DNA from: CAZOOK01 sp964581385
GTDB lineage: Bacteria > Pseudomonadota > Gammaproteobacteria > Nevskiales > Nevskiaceae
Assembly (NCBI GenBank): GCA_964581385.1
Contig: CAZOOK010000020.1
Span: 1-64,000, forward strand
Reading direction: 5' to 3'
DNA length: 64,000 bases
The notes under the pieces were generated by a model. That model made no database searches. It had not been told where the DNA came from and worked only from the letters and a program-made list of their open reading frames with translations. Both the position numbers and the translations under genes were made by a program. Positions 34,521 through 44,592 of this stretch are shown piece after piece. Positions within the stretch are counted from its first letter, which is position 1. The number at the start of each line of letters is the position of its first letter.

Positions 34521-35369
34521 ATGACTTCTCTCGCCATTGCCACCGGGCAGCGCCGACGCACTCTGCCCGGTTTCACGCCAACACTCGGCTATACGATCTT
34601 TTACCTCAGTCTGATCGTCCTGATTCCGCTCGCTGGCGTCTTCTTCAAAGCATCCGGGCTGGGCTTCGAGGGTTTGTGGAACGTGCTCAGCTCGCCACGC
34701 GTCGTCGCCGCCCTCAAGCTCAGCTTCGGTTCCGCGCTGGTCGCGGCGATGATCAACGTGGTGTTCGGCACCATCGTCGCTTGGGTCTTCGTCCGCTATC
34801 GCTTTCCCGGCAAGCGCCTGTTCGACGCGTTCATCGATCTGCCGTTCGCGCTGCCGACCGCGGTGGCTGGCATTGCGCTCACCGCCATTTACGCACCGAA
34901 CGGCTGGATCGGCAGCTTGCTCATGCCACTCGACATCAAGGTCGCATACACACCACTGGGCATCATCGTGGCGATGACTTTCATCGGCCTGCCCTTCATC
35001 GTACGGACTTTGGAACCGGTGCTCGGCGAAGTAGAAAAAGAACTGGAGGAAGCGGCCGCGACACTTGGCGCAGCGCGGCTGCAAACAGTAGTCCACGTGA
35101 TTCTGCCGGCTGTGTTCCCCGCACTGATGACTGGCTTTGCCCTCGCCTTCGCGCGCGCGGTCGGCGAATACGGTTCGGTCATCTTTATCGCCGGCAACTT
35201 CCCGATGGTGTCGGAAATTGCGCCGCTGCTGATCATCATCAAGCTCGAGGAATTTGATTATCGCGGAGCCACCGCGATCGCTGCCGCGATGCTCGTCATC
35301 TCCTTCCTGCTGCTCCTGGCGATCAATCTGCTCCAGGCCTGGAGCCGCAGACGAGGCGTCGCCAGATGA
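34521..35369 (+). CDS. cysT: Sulfate ABC transporter permease CysT
   Basis: 282 aa from ATG 34521. Inner-membrane permease subunit with six helices. The LPGFTPTLGYTIFYLSLIVLIPL opening and the EAA loop EEAAATLGAARLQTVVHVILPAVFPALMTG contact the ATPase. Its last 4 nt overlap the cysW start (ATGA), indicating coupling. An in-frame start at 34353 would lie inside sbp and was rejected. Confidence 0.95.
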   Translation: MTSLAIATGQRRRTLPGFTPTLGYTIFYLSLIVLIPLAGVFFKASGLGFEGLWNVLSSPRVVAALKLSFGSALVAAMINVVFGTIVAWVFVRYRFPGKRLFDAFIDLPFALPTAVAGIALTAIYAPNGWIGSLLMPLDIKVAYTPLGIIVAMTFIGLPFIVRTLEPVLGEVEKELEEAAATLGAARLQTVVHVILPAVFPALMTGFALAFARAVGEYGSVIFIAGNFPMVSEIAPLLIIIKLEEFDYRGATAIAAAMLVISFLLLLAINLLQAWSRRRGVAR

Positions 35370-36268
35370 GTGCGCTCGACACCGCGCCGCGCGAACCGGC
35401 AAAGCTGCCGTTCGAACCGCTGATCCAGACCAATGCGGTCATCACCGAGCAGCCCTGGATCCGCTGGATGCTGATCGCGACGGCGTTACTGTTCCTCGCC
35501 GTGTTTTTGTTCATGCCGCTGGTTTCGGTATTCGTCGAGGCCTTGCGCAAGGGCGTGCAGGCCTATTTCGACTCGTTCACGAATACGGACACGCTGTCGG
35601 CGGTCAAACTCACACTGATCGCGGCGGGCATCGCGGTGCCAGCAAATCTCGTGTTCGGCTTATGCGCCGCATGGGCGATCGCAAAATTCGATTTCCGTGG
35701 CAAGCAATTGCTGATCACACTAATCGATCTCCCGTTCTCGGTCTCGCCGGTGGTCGCCGGTCTGATCTATGTGCTGATCTTCGGCAGTCATGGCTGGGCT
35801 GGGCCATGGGCGTCGGATCACGACATCAAGGTCATTTTCGCGGTGCCGGGCATCGTGCTGGCGACGATCTTCGTGACGTTTCCATTCATCGCCCGCGAAC
35901 TGATCCCGCTAATGCAGGAGCTGGGCTCCGACGACGAACAGGCGGCGCTGTCGCTCGGCGCTTCCGGCTGGCAAACGTTCTGGCACGTCACGCTGCCAAA
36001 CATCCGCTGGGGGCTGCTTTACGGCGTCCTGCTCTGCAATGCGCGCGCGATGGGCGAATTCGGCGCGGTGTCGGTGGTTTCCGGTCACATTCGCGGCCTC
36101 ACCAATACGATGCCGCTGCAGATCGAAATTCTCTACAACGATTATCAGTTCGTCTCCGCGTTTTCGGTGGCTTCATTGCTGGCGCTGCTGGCGCTGGTCA
36201 CGCTGGGAGCGAAGAGCTTCCTCGAATGGCACTACGCCGATCAGCTCGCGGCGACACGCAGACATTAG
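35366..36268 (+). CDS. cysW: Sulfate ABC transporter permease CysW
   Basis: 300 aa. Second permease of the sulfate importer, with six helices. The EAA loop is DDEQAALSLGASGWQTFWHVTLPNIRWGLLYG, and NARAMGEFGAVSVVSGHIRG is the CysW signature. The stop is followed by short direct GACATTAG repeats running into the cysA start. Confidence 0.95.
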   Translation: MSALDTAPREPAKLPFEPLIQTNAVITEQPWIRWMLIATALLFLAVFLFMPLVSVFVEALRKGVQAYFDSFTNTDTLSAVKLTLIAAGIAVPANLVFGLCAAWAIAKFDFRGKQLLITLIDLPFSVSPVVAGLIYVLIFGSHGWAGPWASDHDIKVIFAVPGIVLATIFVTFPFIARELIPLMQELGSDDEQAALSLGASGWQTFWHVTLPNIRWGLLYGVLLCNARAMGEFGAVSVVSGHIRGLTNTMPLQIEILYNDYQFVSAFSVASLLALLALVTLGAKSFLEWHYADQLAATRRH

Positions 36269-36290
36269 CGGCAGACATTAGAGATTTACA

Positions 36291-37445
36291 ATGGACATTA
36301 GAGTCAAGAACGTTCAGAAGTACTTCGGCGGCTTTCACGCACTACGTGGCGTGAATCTGGATATCGCTTCGGGTGAGCTGCTGGCGCTGCTCGGACCGTC
36401 CGGCTCCGGCAAGACCACGCTGCTTCGCGCGATCGCTGGCCTCGAACCGCTCGACGGCGGACAGATTATGTTCGGCGACGCTGATGCCACTCGGTTGACG
36501 GTGCAACAGCGCAAGGTCGGCTTTGTCTTCCAGCAGTACGCCCTGTTCAAGCACATGACCATCGCCGACAATATCGCGTTCGGTCTCAAGGTCCGTTCGA
36601 AAGCGGAGCGTCCCAGTGCGGACACCATACACAAGCGCGTTGCCGAACTGCTGGAACTGGTCCAGCTCGGCGGTCTAGAAAAACGCTATCCAAGCCAACT
36701 CTCCGGCGGCCAGAAGCAGCGCGTAGCACTCGCCCGTGCGCTTGCGATCGAGCCGCGCGTGCTGTTGCTCGACGAACCTTTCGGCGCGCTCGACGCGAAG
36801 GTGCGCAAGGACCTGCGCCGCTGGCTGCGCAAGTTGCATCGCGAAACGGGGTACACCACGATCTTCGTCACCCACGATCAGGAAGAAGCGCTGGAACTGG
36901 CCGATCGCGTGGTCGTCATGAACAAGGGACAGATCGAGCAGGTCGGCACCACGGACGAAGTCTACGACCGCCCGCGCACGCCATTCGTATTCGATTTTCT
37001 CGGCACGCCGAACATTCTGCCCGGCTACGTGACAGGAGGTCGTATTCATCTCACCGGCGCCGTTGCGCCGATCGGCACCACTGCGCTGGCAGCGGATCGT
37101 GGGACCGTGGATATCTATGCACGTCCGGGAGATTTCGAAGTCGTCGAAGGCGATGCGGCGGCGTTACCTGGCACAGTGGTCGAGGCGCAGCGCACTGGCT
37201 TCCTCGTGCGTCTGACCGTGCAGTTGCAGAACGGCAGCGGCGACCAGACGATCGAGATCGAAATCCCGCATCCGGATCCCGATATCCGTGTCTGGCGCAT
37301 CGGCGATCCGATCCGGGTAAAGCCGGTCCGCTTCAGCACATTTCCCAGAGACGCCCAGGACCTACCGCCGCTGCCCGCAGCACCGGTACCCGAGGCAATC
37401 GTCGAGCACGCAGTTGCGGAGCGGCGCGCGCGCACGCGAGCTTAA
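36291..37445 (+). CDS. cysA: Sulfate/thiosulfate import ATP-binding protein CysA
   Basis: 384 aa. Energises the CysTW permease. Walker A GPSGSGKTT (35-43), signature LSGGQKQRVALARALA, Walker B VLLLDEPFGALD and the His switch FVTHDQEEA. The C-terminal TOBE-like domain (from about 240) resembles CysA. The 3' end overlaps the convergent DUF1571 gene by 4 nt, so no terminator separates them. Confidence 0.96.
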   Translation: MDIRVKNVQKYFGGFHALRGVNLDIASGELLALLGPSGSGKTTLLRAIAGLEPLDGGQIMFGDADATRLTVQQRKVGFVFQQYALFKHMTIADNIAFGLKVRSKAERPSADTIHKRVAELLELVQLGGLEKRYPSQLSGGQKQRVALARALAIEPRVLLLDEPFGALDAKVRKDLRRWLRKLHRETGYTTIFVTHDQEEALELADRVVVMNKGQIEQVGTTDEVYDRPRTPFVFDFLGTPNILPGYVTGGRIHLTGAVAPIGTTALAADRGTVDIYARPGDFEVVEGDAAALPGTVVEAQRTGFLVRLTVQLQNGSGDQTIEIEIPHPDPDIRVWRIGDPIRVKPVRFSTFPRDAQDLPPLPAAPVPEAIVEHAVAERRARTRA

Positions 37446-38191
37446 TATCTGTAGCTCCGATTATGGGTATCGAAATCTGAATCAGTCAGCCCGATGTTGA
37501 GACGGTATTGCGAATAAACGTAGTGCTCCATCAGATCGCCGTCGGTATTCCATAGCCTCAACTCGGTCGGCAGTGACACCTTCTCGTCGACGCACAGCTC
37601 GCGGCGACCGACGTGATAAGTCTTGAACGGATCCGAACCACGATCGAGCTCAACGCAGGTGGACGGCTGGTCTTCGACGCTGCGCTGCGAAAGTGTGGGC
37701 GGCGGAAGCTCGGGATGGGCGTCCAGATAATCGAAATCGCCGTGCACTGTTTGCGCGAGCACGAACAGGCCCGTTTCGTAAATCCGGTGCAACTGTCCCT
37801 TCGTCGCGATGGATCCATTGGGATCAAGACTGACGGTGAAGATGCTCATCAAGCCGCCGTCGTGTGCTTCGATTTTTCCATCGTATCGGGCCGGGCAGTA
37901 AATCATCTCGCGGCCGCGATGCAGATCGCCGATCCAATTCATGTACCGACAATCCGGTGAGCGGCGATGCTTGATCCTCAGCACCTCCAACGGCTGCAGT
38001 TTGCCGTCGTGTCGCTGCTGTTTGTTCATCACTACTTCGTAGTCCTGCACGGCATCGACAGCGGTGAACATGTGTTGCAGCACTTCCTTGGCCTGTGGCA
38101 ACACCGTGGGCGTCACATCATCGGCACCGGCGCACAACGGTAGAAGCAGGCTGAACACAAACATCACACAGCCAACCCGGAACGAACTCAT
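37442..38191 (-). CDS. DUF1571 secreted protein
   Basis: 249 aa from ATG 38191, which begins a plausible signal peptide (MSSFRVGCVMFVFSLLLPLCAGADD). The family has no settled function. The mature part includes AVQDYEVVMNKQQRHDGKLQPLEVLRIKHRRSP and a C-terminal LWNTDGDLMEHYVYSQYRLNIGLTDSDFD, both typical of DUF1571 and of an outer-membrane lipoprotein-sorting-like fold (tentative). A longer start at 38278 would place 29 extra residues before the signal peptide. Confidence 0.75.
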   Translation of the reverse strand: MSSFRVGCVMFVFSLLLPLCAGADDVTPTVLPQAKEVLQHMFTAVDAVQDYEVVMNKQQRHDGKLQPLEVLRIKHRRSPDCRYMNWIGDLHRGREMIYCPARYDGKIEAHDGGLMSIFTVSLDPNGSIATKGQLHRIYETGLFVLAQTVHGDFDYLDAHPELPPPTLSQRSVEDQPSTCVELDRGSDPFKTYHVGRRELCVDEKVSLPTELRLWNTDGDLMEHYVYSQYRLNIGLTDSDFDTHNRSYRY

Positions 38192-38368
38192 GATCCGCAG
38201 GCAAATCGGCACGAAAAGACCACCCCAGACCATATCGAAGAAAACCTGCCTGTCGCGAATTTTTGAATACTGTTTCATAACTCAGCCGCAACCGCTCTTG
38301 AAAACGGCTGGCTACACATGGACAGCTCAGAAAATGGAAGTTCCCCGGCGACAGAATCCCTCGCCTGC

Positions 38369-38896
38369 CTACTTGTGCTTCGAAGCGCGCTCGCTATCGC
38401 TTGCCACGACACCGTCCTTGAACGTGACGACATGCCGGTGGTGGCCCGCTTCGTTGTAAACCCAGCGCTCCTTCAGCCCGCCCTGATCCTCGATGCGATC
38501 CGGCTGATTGAGAACGCTGCGGACCTGCTCCGGCGTCATGCCCTTGACGATGCGGTGCTCGGCCAATCCCTTATCGATTGCCGCCTGCCGGGCCTTTTCG
38601 GCGTCGTGCTGCTTCAGCCACGCGGCATCGGCCTTGCGCTTGGCGGCGCTGTCACGCGCGGCCTCGGCATCGTATTGCTTTGCAAGTTTCGCCGCTTCCG
38701 GCGACGGCGCGCTGGTGGTGCTCAAGGGCTGATGGGCCGGCATTTTTGCCTTCGGTGCCGGCTCACAGGCATCTCCATACATCACGCGGCCTGTGTTGTC
38801 GCACTGATATTCCCCCTTCGCGAATACCACCGGCGCGATGGTGACGCCCGCGATAATGCAGGAGTACGCGATCCCAGCCCTGATTAGTTGTTTCAT
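38369..38896 (-). CDS. Periplasmic protein with DUF4124-like and SmpA/OmlA-like parts
   Basis: 175 aa. Signal peptide about 1-26 (ending VVFA). A short Cys-containing segment YQCDNTGRVMYGDACEP resembles DUF4124-type domains. A long Ala/Lys-rich, probably helical region (about 60-115) follows. The C-terminal GMTPEQVRSVLNQPDRIEDQG segment resembles the SmpA/OmlA fold that senses or scaffolds at the envelope. The function is unknown. It stands alone between the DUF1571 gene and divergent ettA. Confidence 0.7.
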   Translation of the reverse strand: MKQLIRAGIAYSCIIAGVTIAPVVFAKGEYQCDNTGRVMYGDACEPAPKAKMPAHQPLSTTSAPSPEAAKLAKQYDAEAARDSAAKRKADAAWLKQHDAEKARQAAIDKGLAEHRIVKGMTPEQVRSVLNQPDRIEDQGGLKERWVYNEAGHHRHVVTFKDGVVASDSERASKHK

Positions 38897-39024
38897 ACCT
38901 TAAATTATAGACGACGCAGGAGCTGCAGAATGACAACGGAGCGGCGCTGCCGGATAATCCGCGCGCCGTCTCACAGCGGCGTTTCTTGCATCCCAATTCC
39001 CGTTCCAGAGCTTCCGATCCGGCA

Positions 39025-40689
<1,665 letters not shown>

Positions 40690-40832
40690 CCGGCGACGGC
40701 GCGGCGGGTTCGGCAGGATTTCTGCGTATGGAAATTAACGATGCACTGCGGCGTGCTCGCATGCCGCAATCTTGATCGGGGAAGTACGAACGGTTTTGTT
40801 TACTCGCTCACTCTCACAAAGGGGAACATGTC

Positions 40833-41081
40833 ATGACGATTCGCTCCACCACCCTCCTGCTCGCCGCTCTGGCCATCGCCTCCTCGCCCGCATGGGCAGA
40901 CTGCGACAAAACAAAGTCCGACATCGCCGCCAAGCTGGATAAAAAAGGCGTGAAGAACTACGCGCTCGATATCGTTGCGACCGCCGATGTCAAGGATCAG
41001 AAAGTGGTCGGCAGCTGCGAGGGCGACACCAAGAAGATCGTTTACAAGCGTGTGGCGCCGCCGGAAAAGGCTTCGGACTGA
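40833..41081 (+). CDS. Small secreted DUF1161 protein
   Basis: 82 aa. Signal peptide about 1-22 (ending AWA), then DCDKTKSDIAAKLDKKGVKNYALDIV and a second Cys in KVVGSCEGDTKKIVYKR, which is the DUF1161 pattern with two conserved cysteines likely bridged in the periplasm. Function unknown. AAAGGGGAAC lies just upstream as a ribosome-binding site. Single gene. Confidence 0.85.
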   Translation: MTIRSTTLLLAALAIASSPAWADCDKTKSDIAAKLDKKGVKNYALDIVATADVKDQKVVGSCEGDTKKIVYKRVAPPEKASD

Positions 41082-41105
41082 GTCGATATAAATCGGCAGA
41101 ACTAA

Positions 41106-41134
41106 GGGTGGGTAGAGCGTAGCGAAACCCACCC
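41106..41134. repeat. GTGGGT hairpin repeat (copy 2)
   Basis: Hairpin GGGTGGGT/ACCCACCC (41106-41113 and 41127-41134) with a 13-nt loop AGAGCGTAGCGAA. It matches the hairpin at 28123-28149 in stem, loop length and the GAGCGTAGCG loop core, in the opposite orientation. It sits just after the DUF1161 gene. Confidence 0.75.
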
Positions 41135-41241
41135 CAGCTGCTCACCGCGCAAATGACGGCGAAGAAACAGTGTGGTCAGTGAACGAAACGCGAAGGCAAT
41201 TCGGCGTCGGTTGGACTTATTAGCCGGTCGCGCTAAGAACT

Positions 41242-41613
41242 ATGGCCACGCGATATCGCTCTGAACAGAGCACGACTGTCTATGGCCCTGCAGTTTACGC
41301 CCATGAGAAGTTAATTAGCGTGGTTGCGACGTTGGCCGTTGCCCCTGGCGATGTACGCTCACGTATTCTGCAAGCTTACTCAGTATTTCATCCGCTTACT
41401 GAAAATCACTTTCCGGAAAACCTTCGAAAAGATTTTGCTTGGGTTATAAAGCAGCTAACAAAGGGGGTTCCACAGGTTAATTGTGAAGGGCGACTTAAAA
41501 TGGGGGCAGTAGAGGTCTCACTTAAGCACATGCGAAATTCAACTGGAGTAAAGATTGCGGAGCGTCTTCTCCATCTCCATTACGCCCTTGAAGAGCATGT
41601 CAATAAAAGATGA
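41242..41613 (+). CDS. Hypothetical protein, AT-richer than neighbours
   Basis: 123 aa, family not recognised. The sequence is soluble with no signal peptide or membrane helix, mainly helical (VRSRILQAYSVFHPLTENHFPENLRKDFAWVIKQL), with a basic C-terminus. Base composition is near 48% GC by eye, against about 60% around it, and codon use looks foreign, so it was probably acquired. It lies between two dispersed repeats and immediately before the REP hairpins of the transposase gene. Whether it is linked to that unit is unknown. Confidence 0.6.
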   Translation: MATRYRSEQSTTVYGPAVYAHEKLISVVATLAVAPGDVRSRILQAYSVFHPLTENHFPENLRKDFAWVIKQLTKGVPQVNCEGRLKMGAVEVSLKHMRNSTGVKIAERLLHLHYALEEHVNKR

Positions 41614-41619
41614 GCCAGC

Positions 41620-41689
41620 GTAGCGTGCGCACCGCGCACGACCCTTCGCCACCATCCCAAGGTTGATCGTGCGCAATGCGCACGCTACG
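41620..41689. repeat. Inverted pair of REP hairpins upstream of the RAYT gene
   Basis: Two hairpins of the same element in inverted orientation: CGTGCGC-ACC-GCGCACG (41624-41640), preceded by CGTAG, and CGTGCGC-AAT-GCGCACG (41668-41684), followed by CTACG. Read on opposite strands the two share GTAGCGTGCGCA and ATCG/GACC flanks. This is the BIME-like arrangement expected near a REP-associated tyrosine transposase. Confidence 0.85.
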
Positions 41690-41745
41690 GATCGCTCAAT
41701 CCGCGCTATTCGATTAGGGTATATGTGGATTTATGATGCACTGAA

Positions 41746-42285
41746 ATGGCTACTTGTCGTCGCGCGCCAGTGGCGGGAGGAACTTACTTCTTCACGGTTT
41801 GCGCCTACCGGCGTGACTATGACCTGACGTCCGAACCAATCCGGATGGCTTTGCGTGAGGCCATTCACGCCGTGCGAACTTCCCGTCCTTTCACGCTCGA
41901 TGCCGCCGTGCTGTTGCCGGACCATTTGCACTGCATCTGGACTCTGCCCGAAGGCGATGCGGACTTCTCGATGCGCTGGGGGTTGATCAAACGCCTGACC
42001 AGCCGCATTGCCTACCCTGCCGCATCGAAAAACGTTTCGCAGTCTCGCGTGCGGCGCCATGAATCGGGATTGTGGCAGCGACGATTCTGGGAACATCAGA
42101 TCCGGGACGAAACCGACTTTGCTCGGCACGCTAGCTACATTCACTGGAATCCAGTCAAGCATCGGCTTGTGGAGCACGTTGCCGCGTGGCCCTATTCGTC
42201 GTTTCATCGCTGGGTGCGGCTCGGGGATCTTCCTCGGGATTGGGCAACGGATGATGTCGATGGGGATTTCGGCGAACGAACGTAA
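41746..42285 (+). CDS. REP-associated tyrosine transposase (RAYT)
   Basis: 179 aa. A single-domain HUH-type nuclease that cuts REP hairpins and is thought to spread them (family knowledge). The opening GGTYFFTVCAYRRDYDLTSEP, the metal-binding HUH motif in LLPDHLHCIWTLPEGDADFS, and the catalytic-Tyr region ARHASYIHWNPVKHRLV match the Y1_Tnp/RAYT family. It is flanked by REP hairpins of one sequence type: two upstream and one 2 bp past its stop. RAYTs are usually single-copy and vertically kept, unlike IS200/IS605. Confidence 0.93.
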   Translation: MATCRRAPVAGGTYFFTVCAYRRDYDLTSEPIRMALREAIHAVRTSRPFTLDAAVLLPDHLHCIWTLPEGDADFSMRWGLIKRLTSRIAYPAASKNVSQSRVRRHESGLWQRRFWEHQIRDETDFARHASYIHWNPVKHRLVEHVAAWPYSSFHRWVRLGDLPRDWATDDVDGDFGERT

Positions 42286-42286
42286 T

Positions 42287-42303
42287 CGTGCGCAATGCGC
42301 ACG
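42287..42303. repeat. REP hairpin downstream of the RAYT gene
   Basis: CGTGCGC-AAT-GCGCACG, identical in stem and loop to the second upstream hairpin, same orientation, with ATACG following. It begins 2 bp after the RAYT stop, so the gene is bracketed by its likely substrates. Confidence 0.85.
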
Positions 42304-42329
42304 ATACGATCTCACGTAGGAATCCTTAT

Positions 42330-43241
42330 TCAACGAATCAGCACACAGCACTGCGGATTCGCAAGCAGTGCACGCGCCTGCTGGCGCCCCTGCTCACGCG
42401 CATCCGCGGATAGTCGTGCCGCCAGATTCCTGACTTCGGCCGCGACCCGGTCTGCAATTCCGAACGCGTGTCCAGCCCGCTCGTATGCCAGCAGGTGCGC
42501 GTAGGCGGCGACGTCGTCGACCGGGAACAGCTCGCCCTGCGTATACGCTGCACCGAGCTGCCATAGCGCGTTGACGCTGCCAGCATCGCGCGCGGCGAGC
42601 AGGTAATGGCCGATGATCTGCCGCGCGGCCTGCGATGTGGATTGCTGATCGGCAGTGCAACGTGAGAATTCGTATTCGCGGCAGATGTCGCCCGGCGGCA
42701 CGAACAGCGGAAAATTTTCGAGTGCGTCGAGCAGTCCGCCATCGGCGGCTCGTCGCAGCCAGTCGTAATACTGCCCGCGCCGATCGGCCGGTATGCCCTG
42801 GCAGCGATCGAACTGATGACGCATGTCCCTTTCCATCTCCTTCGGATGGTGGATCGGCGTATCGATGTCGACGCGTTTGCGCTTGAGGTCGGCGATGCGC
42901 TGCTCCAGTTCGCTCGCGTCCGCCGGAATCTGCGAACAGTCGTTGAGCACGACTGCCAGCTCGTAAGCCGCCATCGCATTTCCGTTCTCTGCGACCGGCA
43001 GCAATCCATCGACGAGCTTCGCGGCGGGACCATCGGGATGATCCGGCAGGCGTGTCATGACAATGCGGTGCGGCATTGGCGCAGCGCCGGGAAACTTCGG
43101 GAGCTCAGTGATCCGGCGTGTGGGCAGCAGTGCGGGTTTCGAGTAATCGATATCGCTCGCCGCCGCTGTCGAGACAGAAACAGTTGCGACGGCGGCAGCG
43201 AACATCGTCGCCACCAGCGCGCTTCGGTCCCACCGCTTCAT
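42330..43241 (-). CDS. Secreted Sel1-like repeat protein
   Basis: 303 aa. Signal peptide about 1-28 (ending TAAA-SD). The mature part is helical. Repeat-like blocks include AENGNAMAAYELAVVLNDC, LRRAADGGLLDAL and AARDAGSVNALWQLGAAYTQGEL, all of Sel1/TPR type. It is probably a periplasmic protein-protein interaction scaffold; the partner is unknown. Its ATG overlaps the rlmB stop (TAATG), so it is coupled to an rRNA methylase gene. Confidence 0.72.
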   Translation of the reverse strand: MKRWDRSALVATMFAAAVATVSVSTAAASDIDYSKPALLPTRRITELPKFPGAAPMPHRIVMTRLPDHPDGPAAKLVDGLLPVAENGNAMAAYELAVVLNDCSQIPADASELEQRIADLKRKRVDIDTPIHHPKEMERDMRHQFDRCQGIPADRRGQYYDWLRRAADGGLLDALENFPLFVPPGDICREYEFSRCTADQQSTSQAARQIIGHYLLAARDAGSVNALWQLGAAYTQGELFPVDDVAAYAHLLAYERAGHAFGIADRVAAEVRNLAARLSADAREQGRQQARALLANPQCCVLIR

Positions 43242-43981
43242 TACCGCGATCCGTTGCGCTGCCGGAACGCTTCGTAGAGGCTCACCGCTGCGGCCACCGA
43301 CACGTTGAGGCTTTCGATTTCACCCCCCATCGGGATGTGCACAAGACGGTCGCAGGTCTCGCGCGTGAGCCGTCGCAGTCCCTCGCCCTCGCCGCCCATG
43401 ACGATGACCAGCGGGCCGGTCAGATCGACATCGAACAAGGACTCTTCGCCTTCACCCGCCAGACCGGTCACCCAATAGCCCAGCTCCTTGAGGCGTTCCA
43501 GCGAGCGCACGAGATTAGTGACGCCGACCACCGGCACGCGCTCGGCGGCACCGGCCGCGACCTTGCGCACGACCGGCGTCAGTCCGACCGAACGGTCTTT
43601 AGGAATGATGACGGCGCATACGCCCACCGCTTCGGCGGTGCGCAGGCAGGCGCCGAGGTTGTGCGGATCCTGCACGCCGTCGAGCGCGAGCACAACGCGA
43701 TCCGGCGTCGCCGGAACGTACAGCACATCTTCGCCAACTACCGCGGTCGCTTCGATCGCAGCAATCACACCTTGATGCCGCAGGCCCGGCGCGCGTAGAT
43801 CCAGCGTCTCGCGCGAAACCTGGCGCACGGTGACCCCAACCTTGGCGGCGATCTGCAGCATGCGCCGCGCGCGCTCGTCCCGCCGCGTATCCGCGAGCAG
43901 GACTTCGCGCGGCTTGTTTTCGCCGTCTTCGAGGGCGGCGATCACGGCATGGAAACCGCCAATGTATGTTTCTGCAGGCAT
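43241..43981 (-). CDS. rlmB: 23S rRNA (guanosine(2251)-2'-O)-methyltransferase RlmB
   Basis: 246 aa. SpoU-family methyltransferase acting on 23S rRNA G2251 (family knowledge). The N-terminal substrate-binding domain is followed by the knotted domain with NLGACLRTAEAVGVCAVIIPKD, LVIVMGGEGEGLRRL and the C-terminal IPMGGEIESLNVSVAAAVSLYEAFRQR. The usual rnr-rlmB pair is here separated by a lipoprotein gene. The stop overlaps the next gene. Confidence 0.96.
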   Translation of the reverse strand: MPAETYIGGFHAVIAALEDGENKPREVLLADTRRDERARRMLQIAAKVGVTVRQVSRETLDLRAPGLRHQGVIAAIEATAVVGEDVLYVPATPDRVVLALDGVQDPHNLGACLRTAEAVGVCAVIIPKDRSVGLTPVVRKVAAGAAERVPVVGVTNLVRSLERLKELGYWVTGLAGEGEESLFDVDLTGPLVIVMGGEGEGLRRLTRETCDRLVHIPMGGEIESLNVSVAAAVSLYEAFRQRNGSR

Positions 43982-44010
43982 CGTGTAATTCTCAGCGCAG
44001 CTATTGGTGC

Positions 44011-44592
44011 TCAGCTATCGATGCGCGGCGGCATCCAGGCTTCCTGTTCGCGATGCTCGATGACCGGCCTCACGACGATGACTACGCCGCCGGCTGCGCC
44101 ACTACGAACGCGACTCTCGGCGCGCACGCGCGCGGCCGGAAAGCCGAGGCGCACTAACATCGCAGCGACCGACTCCGCACGACGCTCGCCGAGATCGGCA
44201 TCCGCGTCCTCCTGCGCATCGACACGCTCGCCGAGTACATGAATCACGCAGGCGCCCGCATCCGCCAATGCCTTGGCGATTTCACCGAGCGGCGCCAGGG
44301 TCGCGACATCAAGTTCGCCGCTGAGGCCGGCGAATCCTGCGCCGTCGAGACGCATCGAAATGGATTCGTCCGCACGCGCCAGCGGCTTCAGCACCGGAAC
44401 CGCACTTGCGTCAAGACTGTGGCGCAATTGCCGGTCCAGCGCATCTAGAAATTCACTTTCGCGCTCCGCCGGAATCGCCGCTGGCACCACAATCACCACA
44501 GCAGGCGGATTTTCGTGCGACACAGACGCACAGCCTCCGACAAACAACGCCGCGCTCAGAATGCCGCCGGTAATTGCCCTCTTGAAACTCAT
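44011..44592 (-). CDS. Lipoprotein with OmpA-like C-terminal domain
   Basis: 193 aa. Lipobox VGGC (Cys21). The C-terminal half resembles an OmpA-like peptidoglycan-binding domain (IHVLGERVDAQEDADADLGERRAESVAAMLVRLGFPAARV), with the LGERRAESV stretch matching the usual L-x-x-R-A-x-x-V pattern. The normally conserved Asp near GHTD is replaced by GERVD, so binding may be altered. The start overlaps the rnr stop in ATGA and rlmB follows after 29 bp, an unusual place for an envelope protein. Confidence 0.7.
   Translation of the reverse strand: MSFKRAITGGILSAALFVGGCASVSHENPPAVVIVVPAAIPAERESEFLDALDRQLRHSLDASAVPVLKPLARADESISMRLDGAGFAGLSGELDVATLAPLGEIAKALADAGACVIHVLGERVDAQEDADADLGERRAESVAAMLVRLGFPAARVRAESRVRSGAAGGVVIVVRPVIEHREQEAWMPPRIDS

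Noticed and set aside
41746..42285. IS200/IS605 insertion sequence
   Set aside because: The protein is a RAYT by its opening and motif spacing, and the flanks are REP hairpins, not IS ends; no tnpB is present.
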